Below, piece after piece: positions 36,578 through 47,194 of a DNA stretch of 64,000 nt (position 1 is the first letter of the stretch; the number at the start of each line of letters is the position of its first letter). The notes under the pieces are model-generated. The model was not told the DNA's origin and did not search any database. It was given only the letters and a program-made list of their open reading frames with translations. Both the position numbers and the translations under genes were made by a program. The stretch lies in assembly GCF_004153165.1 (NCBI RefSeq), contig NZ_SEMD01000013.1:1-64000 (forward strand), written 5' to 3'. This DNA is from Sporolactobacillus sp. THM7-4 (GTDB lineage: Bacteria > Bacillota > Bacilli > Bacillales > Sporolactobacillaceae).

Positions 36578-36904
36578 ATGAAGCGGATCTTAATAGAAGT
36601 CATGATTATCGTGTCAGTCTTGCTGCTTTGCATGCTGTACGGGGCCGTGACGGTGAGGGATGCACAAAGTACTCCGGCTCCCTCAACCGGTCCGGCCCTG
36701 ACCAGCATCAATCAAACAGAAACGCACCATGTCGAAAAGCAAATGGCAATCAATCAGGATCCCCATGCGAAATCTGATAAAGGCAACCCAGGTCTGTTAA
36801 AAGCGGCGGGGGAGTCGTTCTCGGACAAAGTATCCCGGATCTTTCTGTGGAGCGTAGGCATGGTCGCCGGCATCGTCCAGGGTCTGATTCAGTCTTTCAT
36901 ATGA
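36578..36904 (+). CDS. yqxA: YqxA-like membrane protein (DUF3679)
   Basis: The 108-residue protein has an N-terminal membrane segment (IEVMIIVSVLLLCMLYGAVTV), a polar Ser/Thr/Asn-rich middle and a C-terminal amphipathic or hydrophobic end (FLWSVGMVAGIVQGLIQSFI). GTGAAAGGAGCGGG sets the start; the frame runs back to 36416 but that part has no ribosome site. Shape and position between gpr and lepA match B. subtilis YqxA. Function unknown. The spoIIP gene normally between gpr and yqxA is absent. Confidence 0.7.
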   Translation: MKRILIEVMIIVSVLLLCMLYGAVTVRDAQSTPAPSTGPALTSINQTETHHVEKQMAINQDPHAKSDKGNPGLLKAAGESFSDKVSRIFLWSVGMVAGIVQGLIQSFI

Positions 36905-37023
36905 ATCATCCGGCGAATCCCGGAACAAGGGGTGTCCATGCTTCTGCGCCCATCCGGCTTTCAAAAAAGAAGAATGATTAACGATTCATTCCCGGCTCCT
37001 GTACTACAGCGAAAAGCCCGGCG

Positions 37024-37052
37024 TTGAAACGCAGGGTTGCGATTGATATAAT
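37024..37052 (+). promoter_or_regulatory. Sigma-A promoter of lepA
   Basis: TTGAAA (37024-37029), a 17-base spacer and TATAAT (37047-37052), 40 bases before the lepA ATG. Confidence 0.75.
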
Positions 37053-37091
37053 CGAACGTAAGTAAGTGTTACTTGAGCAGGGGGAAGAAAC

Positions 37092-38915
37092 ATGTCAGAT
37101 AAAAGGACCAGCCGGCAGTCGCGAATCCGCAACTTTTCGATCATTGCACATATTGATCACGGAAAATCGACGCTGGCCGATCGCATTCTGGAAGCGACAC
37201 AGGCGCTGACGAAACGTGAAATGAAAGATCAGACTCTGGATGCGATGGATCTCGAGCGGGAGCGCGGGATCACCATTAAACTGAATGCCGTTGAACTGGC
37301 GTATAAAGCGCCGGACGGAGAAACATACATTTTTCATTTAATCGACACCCCCGGGCACGTCGATTTTTCTTATGAAGTATCAAGGAGTCTGGCTGCCTGC
37401 GAGGGTGCTCTTCTTGTCGTTGACGCGGCCCAGGGCGTGGAAGCCCAGACTCTGGCGAACGTTTATCTGGCTTTGGAAAATAACCTTGAAATTATTCCTA
37501 TCATTAATAAAATTGACCTTCCGAATGCCGATCCCGACCGGGTAAAAAAGGAGATCGAAGACGTCATCGGTCTCGATGCATCGGACGCGGTACTTGCTTC
37601 TGCCAAAGTCGGAATCGGTACAGAAGAAATTTTACAACAGATTATTAAAAAAATCCCTGCACCTCAGGGTGATCCCGATGCCCCGCTTCGCGCCCTGATC
37701 TTTGATTCGCTCTATGATTCGTATCGAGGGGTTGTCGTTTATATCCGGATTGTTGACGGTACGGTCAGGGTCGGTGACCGAATCCAATTGATGAGTAATG
37801 GAAAAACGTTTGAAGTCGTCGAAGTCGGGGTCTCTACTCCGAAGATTGAAACGCGGGAGGAGCTTTCGGTCGGGGATGTCGGCTTCCTGACCGCAGCGAT
37901 CAAATCGGTTCATGATACAAGAGTTGGCGATACAATAACGGGAGCGGACCGTCCGGCATCCGATCCGCTTCCGGGATACAGGCGTATGAATCCAATGGTT
38001 TACTGCGGACTTTACCCGATTGATACCGCCCGATACAATGATTTGCGCGAAGCACTGGGTCGTCTGGAATTGAACGATGCCGCGCTCCAGTATGAACCGG
38101 AAACCTCCGAAGCACTCGGTTTTGGCTTCCGGTGCGGATTTCTCGGACTTCTTCATATGGATATCGTTCAGGAAAGGCTTGAACGCGAATTCAATATTGA
38201 TCTGATTGCAACAGCACCAAGCGTTATATACAAAGTCAGGTTGACCGACGGCTCACTTGTTCAAGTCGGCAATCCTTCCGAAATGCCTGAACGGAAATTC
38301 ATTGAAGAGGTTCAGGAACCCTTTGTCAAGGCAACGATTATGACACCGAATGACTATGTCGGATCGATTATGGAGCTGTGCCAGAGAAAACGCGGCGAGT
38401 TTATAAATATGGTCTATTTGGATGAGAACCGGACAAATGTCATATATGATCTTCCACTTTCAGAAATTATGTACGACTTTTTCGATGCATTGAAATCCAG
38501 TACGAAAGGCTATGCGTCGCTGGATTATGAGATGGACGGCTACCGGGCAAGTGATCTTGTAAAGATGGACATTCTACTGAATGGGGAGCAGGTAGATGCA
38601 CTTTCTGTCATCGTTCATAAAGAGTTCGCTTATGACCGGGGAAAGGCGATTGTTGAAAAGCTGAAAGAACTCATTCCCCGCCAGCAATTTGAAGTGCCGA
38701 TTCAGGCGGCAATCGGGCAGAAAGTGATCGCTCGTTCGACGATCAAAGCGCTGCGAAAGAATGTGCTTGCCAAATGTTATGGGGGAGATGTGTCCCGCAA
38801 ACGGAAATTGCTTGAAAAACAAAAAGAAGGCAAAAAAAGAATGAAGTCTGTCGGTCGTGTTGACGTGCCTCAGGAAGCGTTTATGGCTGTCTTTAAGATG
38901 AGTCAGGATGATTAA
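37092..38915 (+). CDS. lepA: Elongation factor 4 (LepA)
   Basis: LepA is a ribosome-bound GTPase implicated in translation initiation and recovery from stalled states. G1 is [11 protein letters not shown]3 is [11 protein letters not shown] and G4 is NKIDLPNAD. The C-terminal domain specific to LepA is present, ending [20 protein letters not shown]. Length 607 is normal. It overlaps the hemW frame only if the upstream hemW start is used. Confidence 0.97.
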   Translation: MSDKRTSRQSRIRNFSIIAHIDHGKSTLADRILEATQALTKREMKDQTLDAMDLERERGITIKLNAVELAYKAPDGETYIFHLIDTPGHVDFSYEVSRSLAACEGALLVVDAAQGVEAQTLANVYLALENNLEIIPIINKIDLPNADPDRVKKEIEDVIGLDASDAVLASAKVGIGTEEILQQIIKKIPAPQGDPDAPLRALIFDSLYDSYRGVVVYIRIVDGTVRVGDRIQLMSNGKTFEVVEVGVSTPKIETREELSVGDVGFLTAAIKSVHDTRVGDTITGADRPASDPLPGYRRMNPMVYCGLYPIDTARYNDLREALGRLELNDAALQYEPETSEALGFGFRCGFLGLLHMDIVQERLEREFNIDLIATAPSVIYKVRLTDGSLVQVGNPSEMPERKFIEEVQEPFVKATIMTPNDYVGSIMELCQRKRGEFINMVYLDENRTNVIYDLPLSEIMYDFFDALKSSTKGYASLDYEMDGYRASDLVKMDILLNGEQVDALSVIVHKEFAYDRGKAIVEKLKELIPRQQFEVPIQAAIGQKVIARSTIKALRKNVLAKCYGGDVSRKRKLLEKQKEGKKRMKSVGRVDVPQEAFMAVFKMSQDD

Positions 38916-38928
38916 AGGGGATGAGCTG

Positions 38929-40056
38929 ATGACAAGAGGCGTCTATATTCATATTCCCTTCTGCGATCATATATGTTATTACTGCGACTTTAATAAATTT
39001 TTTATGAAGAATCAACCGGTTGAAGCATATCTTCATGCCCTTGAGCGGGAAATGGCTTATTATGCAGGCAGGGGACCGGCGAAAACCATTTATATCGGCG
39101 GTGGAACGCCGACAGCCCTGAACGATCGGCAGTTTGAAAAGATGCTGAGATCTGTTCATCGGTATTTCATGCATCCCGGTATCGAAGAATTTACCGTGGA
39201 AGCGAACCCTGAAAGCCTGACAGATGAAAAACTTTTATTGATGAAAGAGTTCGGAGTGACCCGGCTAAGTGTAGGTGTCCAGTCTTTCGACGACAGGCTG
39301 CTTAAAACGATTGGACGTGCCCATAAAGCGTCCGAAGCCCGTCAATCAATCGAAAGAGCCCGGCAGATGGGCTTTGAAAATGTAACGCTCGACCTGATGT
39401 TTGCACTTCCCGGCCAGACAGAGCAATCGCTGCACGAAACACTCGAAGCCGCGCTCGATTTGAATACGCCGCATATCTCAGTCTATTCTCTGCAAATTGA
39501 ACCGAAGACGATTTTCTTTAATCGAATGAAAAATGGAAAACTTCGTCTTGCCGGAGAGGATATTGAGGCAGATATGTATGGCCAGATTATTTTTACTCTC
39601 GAGAAGCACGGTCTGTATCAATATGAAATCAGCAATTTTGCAAAGCCGGGATTTGAAGGCAGGCATAATTCGCTCTACTGGCAGAACGAGGAATACTACG
39701 GCATAGGGGCAGGAGCACATGGCTATGTCGACGGCAAAAGATATGTGAATGCCGGTCCCTTAAAAAAATATATTCAATCGGTCTGTGACAAAGGCTTCTC
39801 GGAAAAATCATCTCATAAAGTCACGAGACAGGAACAGATAGAAGAAGAAATGTTTCTCGGACTAAGACTGATGAAGGGGATCAGCAAGAAACGTTTTCAG
39901 GAAAAATTCAACCAATCGGTAGATAGTATTTATCGAAAACAGATTGATCAATTGAAAACGGAAGGACTTTTGCATGAAGACGGGGACCGGGTTGCACTGA
40001 CCAAAAAAGGAGTTTTTCTGGGGAATAATGTTTTTGAAGCCTTTTTGTGTTCATAA
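38929..40056 (+). CDS. hemW: HemW-type radical SAM heme protein
   Basis: The cluster motif is CDHICYYCDF (CxxxCxxC), followed by YIGGGTPTAL and SVGVQSFDDRLL; the C-terminal HemN domain ends KKGVFLGNNVFEAF. These proteins are often labelled oxygen-independent coproporphyrinogen oxidase, but this class (B. subtilis HemN/YqeR type, next to lepA) is thought to be a heme chaperone. AAAGGGGATGAGC fits the ATG at 38929; an in-frame ATG at 38908 overlaps the lepA end. About 375 residues. Confidence 0.92.
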   Translation: MTRGVYIHIPFCDHICYYCDFNKFFMKNQPVEAYLHALEREMAYYAGRGPAKTIYIGGGTPTALNDRQFEKMLRSVHRYFMHPGIEEFTVEANPESLTDEKLLLMKEFGVTRLSVGVQSFDDRLLKTIGRAHKASEARQSIERARQMGFENVTLDLMFALPGQTEQSLHETLEAALDLNTPHISVYSLQIEPKTIFFNRMKNGKLRLAGEDIEADMYGQIIFTLEKHGLYQYEISNFAKPGFEGRHNSLYWQNEEYYGIGAGAHGYVDGKRYVNAGPLKKYIQSVCDKGFSEKSSHKVTRQEQIEEEMFLGLRLMKGISKKRFQEKFNQSVDSIYRKQIDQLKTEGLLHEDGDRVALTKKGVFLGNNVFEAFLCS

Positions 40057-40108
40057 AAAAGATGTGTTTTGAAACAATTTGAGTGACCATAAACAACCAG
40101 TAAAAAAT

Positions 40109-40137
40109 TTGACAAACAGCGTTTAAATTGATAAATT
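40109..40137 (+). promoter_or_regulatory. Promoter of the hrcA heat-shock operon
   Basis: TTGACA (40109-40114), a 17-base spacer and TAAATT (40132-40137). The CIRCE operator starts 11 bases downstream, covering the transcription start. Confidence 0.7.
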
Positions 40138-40148
40138 TTAATGTAGAA

Positions 40149-40175
40149 TTAGCACTCGGTCAGAGAGAGTGCTAA
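40149..40175 (+). promoter_or_regulatory. CIRCE operator (HrcA binding site)
   Basis: TTAGCACTC, nine bases, GAGTGCTAA: a perfect consensus CIRCE element. HrcA, encoded immediately downstream, binds it and represses the operon until GroEL is titrated by heat-damaged proteins. Confidence 0.98.
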
Positions 40176-40186
40176 CAGGGGTGAGA

Positions 40187-41221
40187 ATGATGCTTACAGA
40201 ACGCCAGTTGTTTTTGTTGCAGGTTCTTATTAATGATTATATTCTCTCTGCCGAGCCCGTGGGTTCCCGTTCCATAGCGAAACGCCAGGACGTTCATTAC
40301 AGTCCGGCGACCATACGGAATGAACTCGCGGATTTGGAGGAGATGGGCTATCTGGAAAAGACTCACCTGTCTTCAGGTCGGGTCCCTTCAGAAAAAGGGT
40401 ATCGTTTCTATGTTGATCATCTGCTTTCTCCGGCCATACTGACTGATGAAGAGATGCAGAACATTCGCCAGGCTTACCGCCAGAAGTTTGCGGAAAATGA
40501 AAAATTAATTCGGATTACGGCGGAACTACTCTCTGAATTCACCAACTATACAGCAATCATGCTTGGTCCGGAACTGCTTGAAACGAGGTTGAAGCATATT
40601 CAGCTTGTCAAGCTTTCCGATCATAAGGGTGTGATGATCATTGTCACCGATACAGGGCATGTTGAAAATCGTGTCGTTGCATTCCCGGACCGCATTAATA
40701 CCGGCGATATCGAAAAGATGGTTAATGTATTGAACGATAAGCTGAAAATGGTACCTTTGTATCAGTTGCAGGCCCGGATTCAGAAAGAAGTGAAAGAGGA
40801 GCTCCGACAGAATGTCAGCGACTATGAACAGGTGATGTCTCTTTTAACCGAGAGCCTGACGATTGATGATCCAGAACAGATTTTCTTCAGTGGAAAAAGC
40901 AACATGCTCGCACAGCCTGAATTTCAGGATGTCGATAAGATTATTCCGCTGTTAAAGGTTTTTGAGGGAAAGGAAATTGTTCACGAATTAATGAGCATAC
41001 CTCCGAAGGGGCTTCATATCCGAATCGGTCGTGAGAACAAACTGCTCGGGATAAAGGATTGCAGCCTGATTACGACCTCCTATTCGATCGACGGTGAGCA
41101 TATGGGAACTGTCGCGGTTATTGGTCCGAAACGCATGACTTATCCCCGTGTAGTCACACTGATTGATATTCTGTCGCGTATTCTGTCAAAAAGCTTAAGC
41201 GAAAAAGAAAGCAAGAAATAA
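40187..41221 (+). CDS. hrcA: Heat-inducible repressor HrcA
   Basis: The winged-helix N-terminus (TERQLFLLQVLINDYILSAE; PVGSRSIAKRQDVHYSPATI) is followed by the GAF-like dimerisation domain. Length 344 is normal. Starts at 40187 or 40190 follow AGGGGTGAGA. The frame extends to 40169, but that would lie inside the CIRCE element. Autoregulated through CIRCE. Confidence 0.97.
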   Translation: MMLTERQLFLLQVLINDYILSAEPVGSRSIAKRQDVHYSPATIRNELADLEEMGYLEKTHLSSGRVPSEKGYRFYVDHLLSPAILTDEEMQNIRQAYRQKFAENEKLIRITAELLSEFTNYTAIMLGPELLETRLKHIQLVKLSDHKGVMIIVTDTGHVENRVVAFPDRINTGDIEKMVNVLNDKLKMVPLYQLQARIQKEVKEELRQNVSDYEQVMSLLTESLTIDDPEQIFFSGKSNMLAQPEFQDVDKIIPLLKVFEGKEIVHELMSIPPKGLHIRIGRENKLLGIKDCSLITTSYSIDGEHMGTVAVIGPKRMTYPRVVTLIDILSRILSKSLSEKESKK

Positions 41222-41251
41222 GAAAAGGGTTGTATTTTAGGAGGTGAGCCT

Positions 41252-41890
41252 ATGGCAAAGCAAGCCAATGAAGAAAAAAAAGACGAAAAAAGTGTAACAG
41301 ACAATGATCAGGTTCAATTGGAAGAAGAGAAAGTGACCAAACCGTCCGAACCGAAGTCTGAACAAGAAGCAAACGATACACCATCCGATCAGGCCGGGCC
41401 TCAGGACGGAGGTAAGACGGATGAGAGACTTGAACAACAGGCGGCTGAGATAGAGGCTCTTAAGAAGGAAAAGAATGATCTGAACAATCGCTGGCTGCGC
41501 GCTCAGGCTGATTTTGAGAATTACAAAAAACGGGTAAACAAGGAAAAGGCTGAAGCGAGAAAATACCGCGCTCAGGATCTCGCAGTGGACATGCTGGAAA
41601 TACTCGATAACTTCAAAAGAGCTCTCGCAGTCAAAACGGAATCTGAAGATGGAAAGGCACTTAAAAAAGGTATGGAAATGGTGCTGAACAGCCTGGAGTC
41701 CGCGCTCAAAAAAGAAGGTGTTGAGGAAATCGATGCTCAGGGAAAACCATTCGATCCGCATAAGCATCAGGCGGTCATGCAGGAAAAAAGTGAAGAATAT
41801 GATTCAGGGACAGTCATTCAGGTGCTTCAGGCCGGGTATATGCTGAACGGGCGGGTAATCCGGCCGGCCATGGTTAAAGTGAGTTCCTGA
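41252..41890 (+). CDS. grpE: Nucleotide exchange factor GrpE
   Basis: GrpE releases ADP from DnaK. The N-terminal 70 residues are highly charged and disordered (longer than in many homologues), then comes the long dimeric helix (NRWLRAQADFENYKKRVNKE) and the beta-wing domain ending YMLNGRVIRPAMVKVS. AGGAGGTGAGCC precedes the ATG. It belongs to the hrcA operon. Confidence 0.97.
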   Translation: MAKQANEEKKDEKSVTDNDQVQLEEEKVTKPSEPKSEQEANDTPSDQAGPQDGGKTDERLEQQAAEIEALKKEKNDLNNRWLRAQADFENYKKRVNKEKAEARKYRAQDLAVDMLEILDNFKRALAVKTESEDGKALKKGMEMVLNSLESALKKEGVEEIDAQGKPFDPHKHQAVMQEKSEEYDSGTVIQVLQAGYMLNGRVIRPAMVKVSS

Positions 41891-42020
41891 TATTCGGCTT
41901 TCAGCGTCATCATGAGCTGTTTGCTCTGGCACCCGGATAAAGTAAGAAACGAAGAAATGGGTAACTGAAAAGGCTTGGTATTGCCAAGTTCTCTTTAAAA
42001 TAAATGAGGAGGAAATGGAC

Positions 42021-43874
42021 ATGAGTAAAATTATTGGTATCGATTTAGGTACGACAAACTCTTGCGTTGCAGTCATGGAAGGCGGAGAACCTGTCGTTAT
42101 TCCGAATCCTGAAGGCGGACGAACGACTCCGTCGGCAGTTGCCTTTAAAAACGGCGAGCGCCAGGTCGGTGAAGTGGCGAAACGCCAGGCAATCACGAAT
42201 CCGAACACGATTCTCTCGATTAAGCGCCATATGGGTACTGATTATAAAGTTGAAATTGAAGGTAAAAAGTATACACCGCAGGAAATTTCAGCGATTATTC
42301 TTCAGAAGCTGAAAGCAGACGCTGAAGCATATCTCGGGGAACCTGTTGAAAAGGCTGTTATTACCGTTCCCGCATATTTTAATGATGCCCAGCGCCAGGC
42401 AACAAAAGACGCCGGCAAAATCGCAGGGCTTGATGTTCAGAGAATTATTAACGAACCGACGGCCGCATCTCTTGCTTACGGATTGGATAAAGGCGAAGAT
42501 CAGACGATTCTTGTTTTTGACCTTGGCGGCGGTACATTTGATGTGTCTATTCTTGAACTTGGCGACGGGATTTTTGAAGTAAAGGCAACGGCCGGAAATA
42601 ACCATCTCGGCGGTGACGACTTTGACCAGAGAGTTATTGACTATCTGATCAGCGAATTTAAGAAAGATAACGGTATTGATCTTTCTAACGACAAAATGGC
42701 GCTGCAGCGTATGAAGGACGCAGCAGAAAAAGCAAAGAAAGAGTTATCTGGTGTTTCCCAGGCTCAAATTTCACTTCCGTTCATTACTGCTGATGCAAGC
42801 GGCCCGAAACACCTGGAAATGACTCTGACGCGTGCCAAGTTTGATGAACTGACAGCTGATCTTGTTGAAAAGACAATGGGACCGGTTCGTCAGGCATTAT
42901 CCGACGCCGATATGACAATGGATGATATCAATAAGATTATTCTTGTCGGCGGTTCCACGCGAATTCCGGCTGTTCAGAACGCAATCAGGAATCTGACGGG
43001 AAAAGAACCGAGCAAGGGCGTAAACCCTGACGAAGTTGTTGCCGTAGGTGCAGCGATTCAGGGCGGTGTGCTCACAGGAGATGTCAAGGATGTCGTTCTG
43101 CTGGACGTTACCCCGTTGTCCCTTGGTATCGAAACCATGGGCGGCGTGTTCACAAAGCTGATTGAACGCAATACGACCATTCCGACCAGCAAATCCCAGG
43201 TGTTCTCGACGGCTGCGGACAACCAGACTGCTGTTGATATCCACGTCCTCCAGGGTGAACGTCAGATGGCTGCCGATAACAAAACGCTCGGCCGTTTCCA
43301 GCTGACCGACATTCCGCCTGCTCCACGCGGTGTCCCGCAGATTGAAGTCACTTTTGAAATCGACGCAAACGGAATTGTCAATGTCAAGGCGAAAGACAAG
43401 GGTACAAACAAGGAACAGTCGATTACGATCAAGTCATCATCCGGTCTGAGCGACGAAGAGATCGACAGAATGGTTAAAGATGCAGAAGCCAATGCCGACG
43501 CAGATAAGAAGCGCAGAGAAGAAGTCGATCTGAGAAACGAATCGGATCAGCTGATCTTCTCAACAGAAAAAACACTGAAGGACCTTGGCGATAAAGTTGA
43601 CGCTTCGGAAAAGGCGAAAGCAAACGACGCAAAGGACAAACTGAAGAAAGCCCTTGACGGAAAAGATATTGAAGCTATTAAGAAAGCTAAGGACGAATTG
43701 AATGAAGTCGTTCAGCAGCTTTCCGTCAAATTGTATCAGCAAGCCGCCCAGAATGCTCAAAATGCTCAGAGCACCGGTAATTCAGCCGGCAAGAGCAAAA
43801 ATGACGACAATGTTGTGGACGCTGATTATGAAGAAGTCAAGGATGACGATAAGGATAAGAACAAAAAGAACTGA
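42021..43874 (+). CDS. dnaK: Chaperone DnaK (Hsp70)
   Basis: The ATPase domain has [29 protein letters not shown] and [13 protein letters not shown]; a substrate-binding domain follows, and the acidic tail contains [10 protein letters not shown]. The 617 residues are intact. AGGAGGAAATGG sets the ATG at 42021. The 130-base gap after grpE has no clear terminator. Confidence 0.98.
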   Translation: MSKIIGIDLGTTNSCVAVMEGGEPVVIPNPEGGRTTPSAVAFKNGERQVGEVAKRQAITNPNTILSIKRHMGTDYKVEIEGKKYTPQEISAIILQKLKADAEAYLGEPVEKAVITVPAYFNDAQRQATKDAGKIAGLDVQRIINEPTAASLAYGLDKGEDQTILVFDLGGGTFDVSILELGDGIFEVKATAGNNHLGGDDFDQRVIDYLISEFKKDNGIDLSNDKMALQRMKDAAEKAKKELSGVSQAQISLPFITADASGPKHLEMTLTRAKFDELTADLVEKTMGPVRQALSDADMTMDDINKIILVGGSTRIPAVQNAIRNLTGKEPSKGVNPDEVVAVGAAIQGGVLTGDVKDVVLLDVTPLSLGIETMGGVFTKLIERNTTIPTSKSQVFSTAADNQTAVDIHVLQGERQMAADNKTLGRFQLTDIPPAPRGVPQIEVTFEIDANGIVNVKAKDKGTNKEQSITIKSSSGLSDEEIDRMVKDAEANADADKKRREEVDLRNESDQLIFSTEKTLKDLGDKVDASEKAKANDAKDKLKKALDGKDIEAIKKAKDELNEVVQQLSVKLYQQAAQNAQNAQSTGNSAGKSKNDDNVVDADYEEVKDDDKDKNKKN

Positions 43875-43922
43875 AGGGCAATATAGTATTTAAGCAGTGA
43901 CTGAATGGATGATTGCAGAGGA

Positions 43923-43963
43923 AAGTCGAAGTCAGGCTTGGGGTCTTGGCTTTGACTTTTTCT
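43923..43963 (+). terminator. Hairpin with T tract between dnaK and dnaJ
   Basis: AAGTCGAAGTCAG pairs with TTGGCTTTGACTT over 13 positions, several of them G-U, and is followed by TTTTCTTG. It probably terminates part of the transcripts, making dnaJ less abundant than dnaK. Confidence 0.6.
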
Positions 43964-44026
43964 TGCTTAATGAGTTGTCATAATGGTATGATTTATTTTA
44001 TGTGAAGTCATTTCGGGAGTGATTTG

Positions 44027-45175
44027 ATGAGCAAACGGGATTATTATGAAGTCCTTGGAGTAAGCAAGGATGCTTCGAAAGAAGAAATCAAGAAAGCTTT
44101 TCGACGCCTGGCGAGAAAGTACCATCCCGATGTCAATAAAAGTCCTGATGCAGAGGAAAAATTCAAGGAAGTCAAAGAGGCCTATGAGGTTCTGAGCAAT
44201 CCGCAAAAGAAGGCGAACTACGATCAATATGGCCATGCCGATCCGAATGAGCAGGGCGGATTCGGTGGATTCGGCGGATTCGGCGGACAGGGATTCAGCA
44301 GTGCCGATTTCGGCGGATTTGGAGATATTTTTGATCAGATTTTCAATGGTGGAGCGAGAAGGCGCGATCCAAATGCACCAAGGCAGGGAGCCGATCTTCA
44401 ATATGAAATGTCGATCACTTTTGAGGAAGCCGCTTTCGGCAAAACGACGGAGATTCGTATCCCGAAAGAAGAAACCTGTCACACCTGCCATGGCACCGGA
44501 GCGAGGCCGGGCACGAAGCCGGAGACATGCTCGCACTGTCATGGGACCGGCCAGCTGAATACGGAACAAAACACGCCTTTCGGACGCGTGGTTAATCGCC
44601 GCGTTTGCCATTATTGCCACGGAACGGGCAAGATCGTCAAAGATCCATGCCGTACATGTAACGGTCAGGGGAAAGTCAGGGTAAACAAGAAAATAGAAGT
44701 GAAAATTCCTGCAGGGATTGATGACGGCCAGCAGATCCGCCTGTCCGGACAGGGAGAAGCGGGAATAAACGGCGGTCCGGCAGGAGACCTCTATATTGTC
44801 TTTAATGTTAAACCGCATAAGATTTATCAGCGGTCAGGAGATAATGTGTTCGTAGAAGTGCCTCTGAGTTTTGCCCAGGTTGCACTTGGAGATGAAATTG
44901 AAGTTCCTACACTATATGGAAAAGTCAAGCTGAGAATCCCGGCCGGGACACAAACCGGAACCAAATTCCGGCTGAAGGGCAAAGGAATAAAAAATGTCAG
45001 AGGATACGGGCAAGGTGATGAACATGTAACCATTAAAGTGGTTACACCGAAACATCTGACCGATGAAGAAAGAGCACTCTTTAAGAAACTGGCCCATTCA
45101 GGCGGCCATTCTATTCATCAGGACAGCGACAGCATCTTTGACAAAGTAAAGAAAAAGGTGTTTAAGACAGATTAA
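44027..45175 (+). CDS. dnaJ: Co-chaperone DnaJ (Hsp40)
   Basis: The J domain has the HPD triad (KYHPDVNKS), then a Gly/Phe-rich linker ([14 protein letters not shown]), then the zinc domain with four CxxCxGxG repeats ([32 protein letters not shown]) and the C-terminal substrate domain. All parts are present in 382 residues. The ATG follows a TTG in frame; CGGGAGTG lies upstream. Confidence 0.97.
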   Translation: MSKRDYYEVLGVSKDASKEEIKKAFRRLARKYHPDVNKSPDAEEKFKEVKEAYEVLSNPQKKANYDQYGHADPNEQGGFGGFGGFGGQGFSSADFGGFGDIFDQIFNGGARRRDPNAPRQGADLQYEMSITFEEAAFGKTTEIRIPKEETCHTCHGTGARPGTKPETCSHCHGTGQLNTEQNTPFGRVVNRRVCHYCHGTGKIVKDPCRTCNGQGKVRVNKKIEVKIPAGIDDGQQIRLSGQGEAGINGGPAGDLYIVFNVKPHKIYQRSGDNVFVEVPLSFAQVALGDEIEVPTLYGKVKLRIPAGTQTGTKFRLKGKGIKNVRGYGQGDEHVTIKVVTPKHLTDEERALFKKLAHSGGHSIHQDSDSIFDKVKKKVFKTD

Positions 45176-45211
45176 TGGTGCGATTTCTAATGAAATGGAG
45201 CTAAAAGCGCA

Positions 45212-46162
45212 ATGAAATGGTCGGAGATCTGTATCCATACAACCGAAGAAGCGATAGATCCGATTACAAATATCCTTTATGAAGCGGGAGCCGGAGGTGT
45301 TGTTATTGAAGATTCAATGGATCTTCAGAAAGAGTGGCCCTCCGAACACGGGGAGATTTATTCCCTTGATCCGAAAGACTATCCGGCTGAGGGTGTCAAC
45401 GTGAAAGCCTATCTGCCTGTTAACAGTTTTCTCGGGGAAACGGTTGAGGAGATTAAACAATCGATTAACAATTTGCTCCTTTATGACATTGACTTAGGCG
45501 ACAACCAACTTTCCTTCAGTGAACATAACGAAGAAGAGTGGTCGACAGCCTGGAAAAAGTATTATAAACCGGTTACGATTGGAAAACAGATCACGATCAC
45601 TCCGACATGGGTAGACTACCGCTCCGATAAGAAAGACAGGCATGTAATTGAACTGGATCCGGGAATGGCTTTCGGTACGGGTACACACCCGACCACGGTG
45701 CTTTGTATAGAAGCCCTTGAACGTTTTATGCCCCACGGAGCAAGCGTGCTTGACGTCGGAACAGGGACCGGTGTACTTGCGATCAGCGCAGCAAAGCTCG
45801 GCGCGGACCGGGTTCTGGCCGTTGACATCGATCAGGTTGCCGTCCAGTCTGCACAGCTGAATGTGAAGCTGAATAAAGTCCAGAATATTGTTCAGGTCAG
45901 GCAGAATAATCTCGTGGATAACATTGAACCCGGTTTTGATATGATTGTAGGCAATCTTCTTGCTGAAATCGTCGTCCGGCTTGCGGAAGAAGGAGCGGCG
46001 GCAGTGCTGAAACCGGGTGGACTTCTGATTGCTTCAGGAATCATCCAGACTAAAAAAAGCGAGGTTAAGGAAGCTCTTGCGGGGCACGGCTTCCAGGTAA
46101 TCGATGAGCTGACGCGTAAGGACTGGGTTGCTTTAATCGCGAAAAAGCACAGAGGCGGATAA
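45212..46162 (+). CDS. prmA: Ribosomal protein L11 methyltransferase
   Basis: PrmA trimethylates L11. It has an N-terminal substrate-recognition domain (MKWSEICIHTTEEAIDPI), then SAM motif I VLDVGTGTGVLAISA and the catalytic-site segment GNLLAEIV. Length 316 is typical. It follows dnaJ by 36 bases, the conserved order in Bacillales. Confidence 0.96.
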   Translation: MKWSEICIHTTEEAIDPITNILYEAGAGGVVIEDSMDLQKEWPSEHGEIYSLDPKDYPAEGVNVKAYLPVNSFLGETVEEIKQSINNLLLYDIDLGDNQLSFSEHNEEEWSTAWKKYYKPVTIGKQITITPTWVDYRSDKKDRHVIELDPGMAFGTGTHPTTVLCIEALERFMPHGASVLDVGTGTGVLAISAAKLGADRVLAVDIDQVAVQSAQLNVKLNKVQNIVQVRQNNLVDNIEPGFDMIVGNLLAEIVVRLAEEGAAAVLKPGGLLIASGIIQTKKSEVKEALAGHGFQVIDELTRKDWVALIAKKHRGG

Positions 46163-46304
46163 GCGATCCACTTGTTATAATACGTCTGTACCGTTTGAAA
46201 TCAAAACGATGGATGGAATCATGATTTACCGGAGTTAAAGCGGCAGGAGCAGGAATGGCATACTGCTGCCTTCACGAACCGGTTCTGAAAAGGGAAGATA
46301 AGCG

Positions 46305-47063
46305 ATGCAGCAGTACTTTGTCCCCGCCAACCAGTTCAAGGCAACCGGCGTGGTAATTACCGGTGACGACGCAAAGCATATTCAGCGGGTCATACGTATG
46401 GACATTTCAGATCCGCTGATTTGCGCGAACAACAAGGGCGACGCTTTTCTATGTCAGGTTGAAGCCTTTGAAAATCAATCTGTGCGGGCAAGGATTATTT
46501 CCCGGCTGGATTCGGATCCGGAATTGCCCATTCGGATAACGATCGCACAGGGTATACCAAAGGGAGACAAATTTGATACAATTGTCCAGAAGGGAACAGA
46601 ATGCGGAGCGAAGGCGTTTATCCCTTTTCAGGCGGAACGGTCTGTATCCGTCTGGCATGAAACGAAACTTGAAAAAAAGAGGACCCGCCTCCGGAAAATC
46701 GCGAAGGAAGCTGCCGAGCAGTCACACCGGTTGTTTATTCCAGATGTAGAGAAGCCGATGACACTGGAACATTTGCTGAGTTACAGTCACTCATTTACAT
46801 TTAAAGCCGTGGCTTATGAAGAAACAGCGAAGAATGGCCACCAGTCAGGTTTCCCATCTTTACTTCAGGTAATGAAAAAAGGGGACAGCCTGTTAGCCGT
46901 TATCGGTCCAGAGGGGGGTCTGTCCCCCCGTGAGGCTGAAAGGTTCAGGCAGTCCGGATTTTTTTTATGCGGTCTCGGTCCACGGATTTTAAGAACTGAA
47001 ACAGCTTCTCTTTACCTGCTTTCAGCTGCATCCTATCACTTTGAATTGTTAAGCAAGCGATAA
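46305..47063 (+). CDS. rsmE: 16S rRNA m3U1498 methyltransferase
   Basis: The SPOUT-family trefoil knot is visible as VIGPEGGLSPREAE and LGPRILRTETA near the C-terminus, and an N-terminal PUA-like RNA-binding domain precedes it. Length 252 is normal. AAAGGGAAGATAAGCG leads to the ATG. It is 140 bases after prmA. Confidence 0.95.
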   Translation: MQQYFVPANQFKATGVVITGDDAKHIQRVIRMDISDPLICANNKGDAFLCQVEAFENQSVRARIISRLDSDPELPIRITIAQGIPKGDKFDTIVQKGTECGAKAFIPFQAERSVSVWHETKLEKKRTRLRKIAKEAAEQSHRLFIPDVEKPMTLEHLLSYSHSFTFKAVAYEETAKNGHQSGFPSLLQVMKKGDSLLAVIGPEGGLSPREAERFRQSGFFLCGLGPRILRTETASLYLLSAASYHFELLSKR

Positions 47064-47194
47064 CAGCCGTCATGTGTCTCAGACAGCCGCTGGAAATTTT
47101 TCAATTCTGGAACGGCTGGCGTGTATGATCGATGGAGAACGGACAGAGCAACTCAAAGCAAACACACATTACATAGCGAGGTGTATGGATAAAA

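Noticed and set aside
43967-44818. 283-codon minus-strand frame opposite dnaJ
   Set aside because: Antisense to the Gly-rich and zinc regions of dnaJ, whose codon bias opens the opposite frame.
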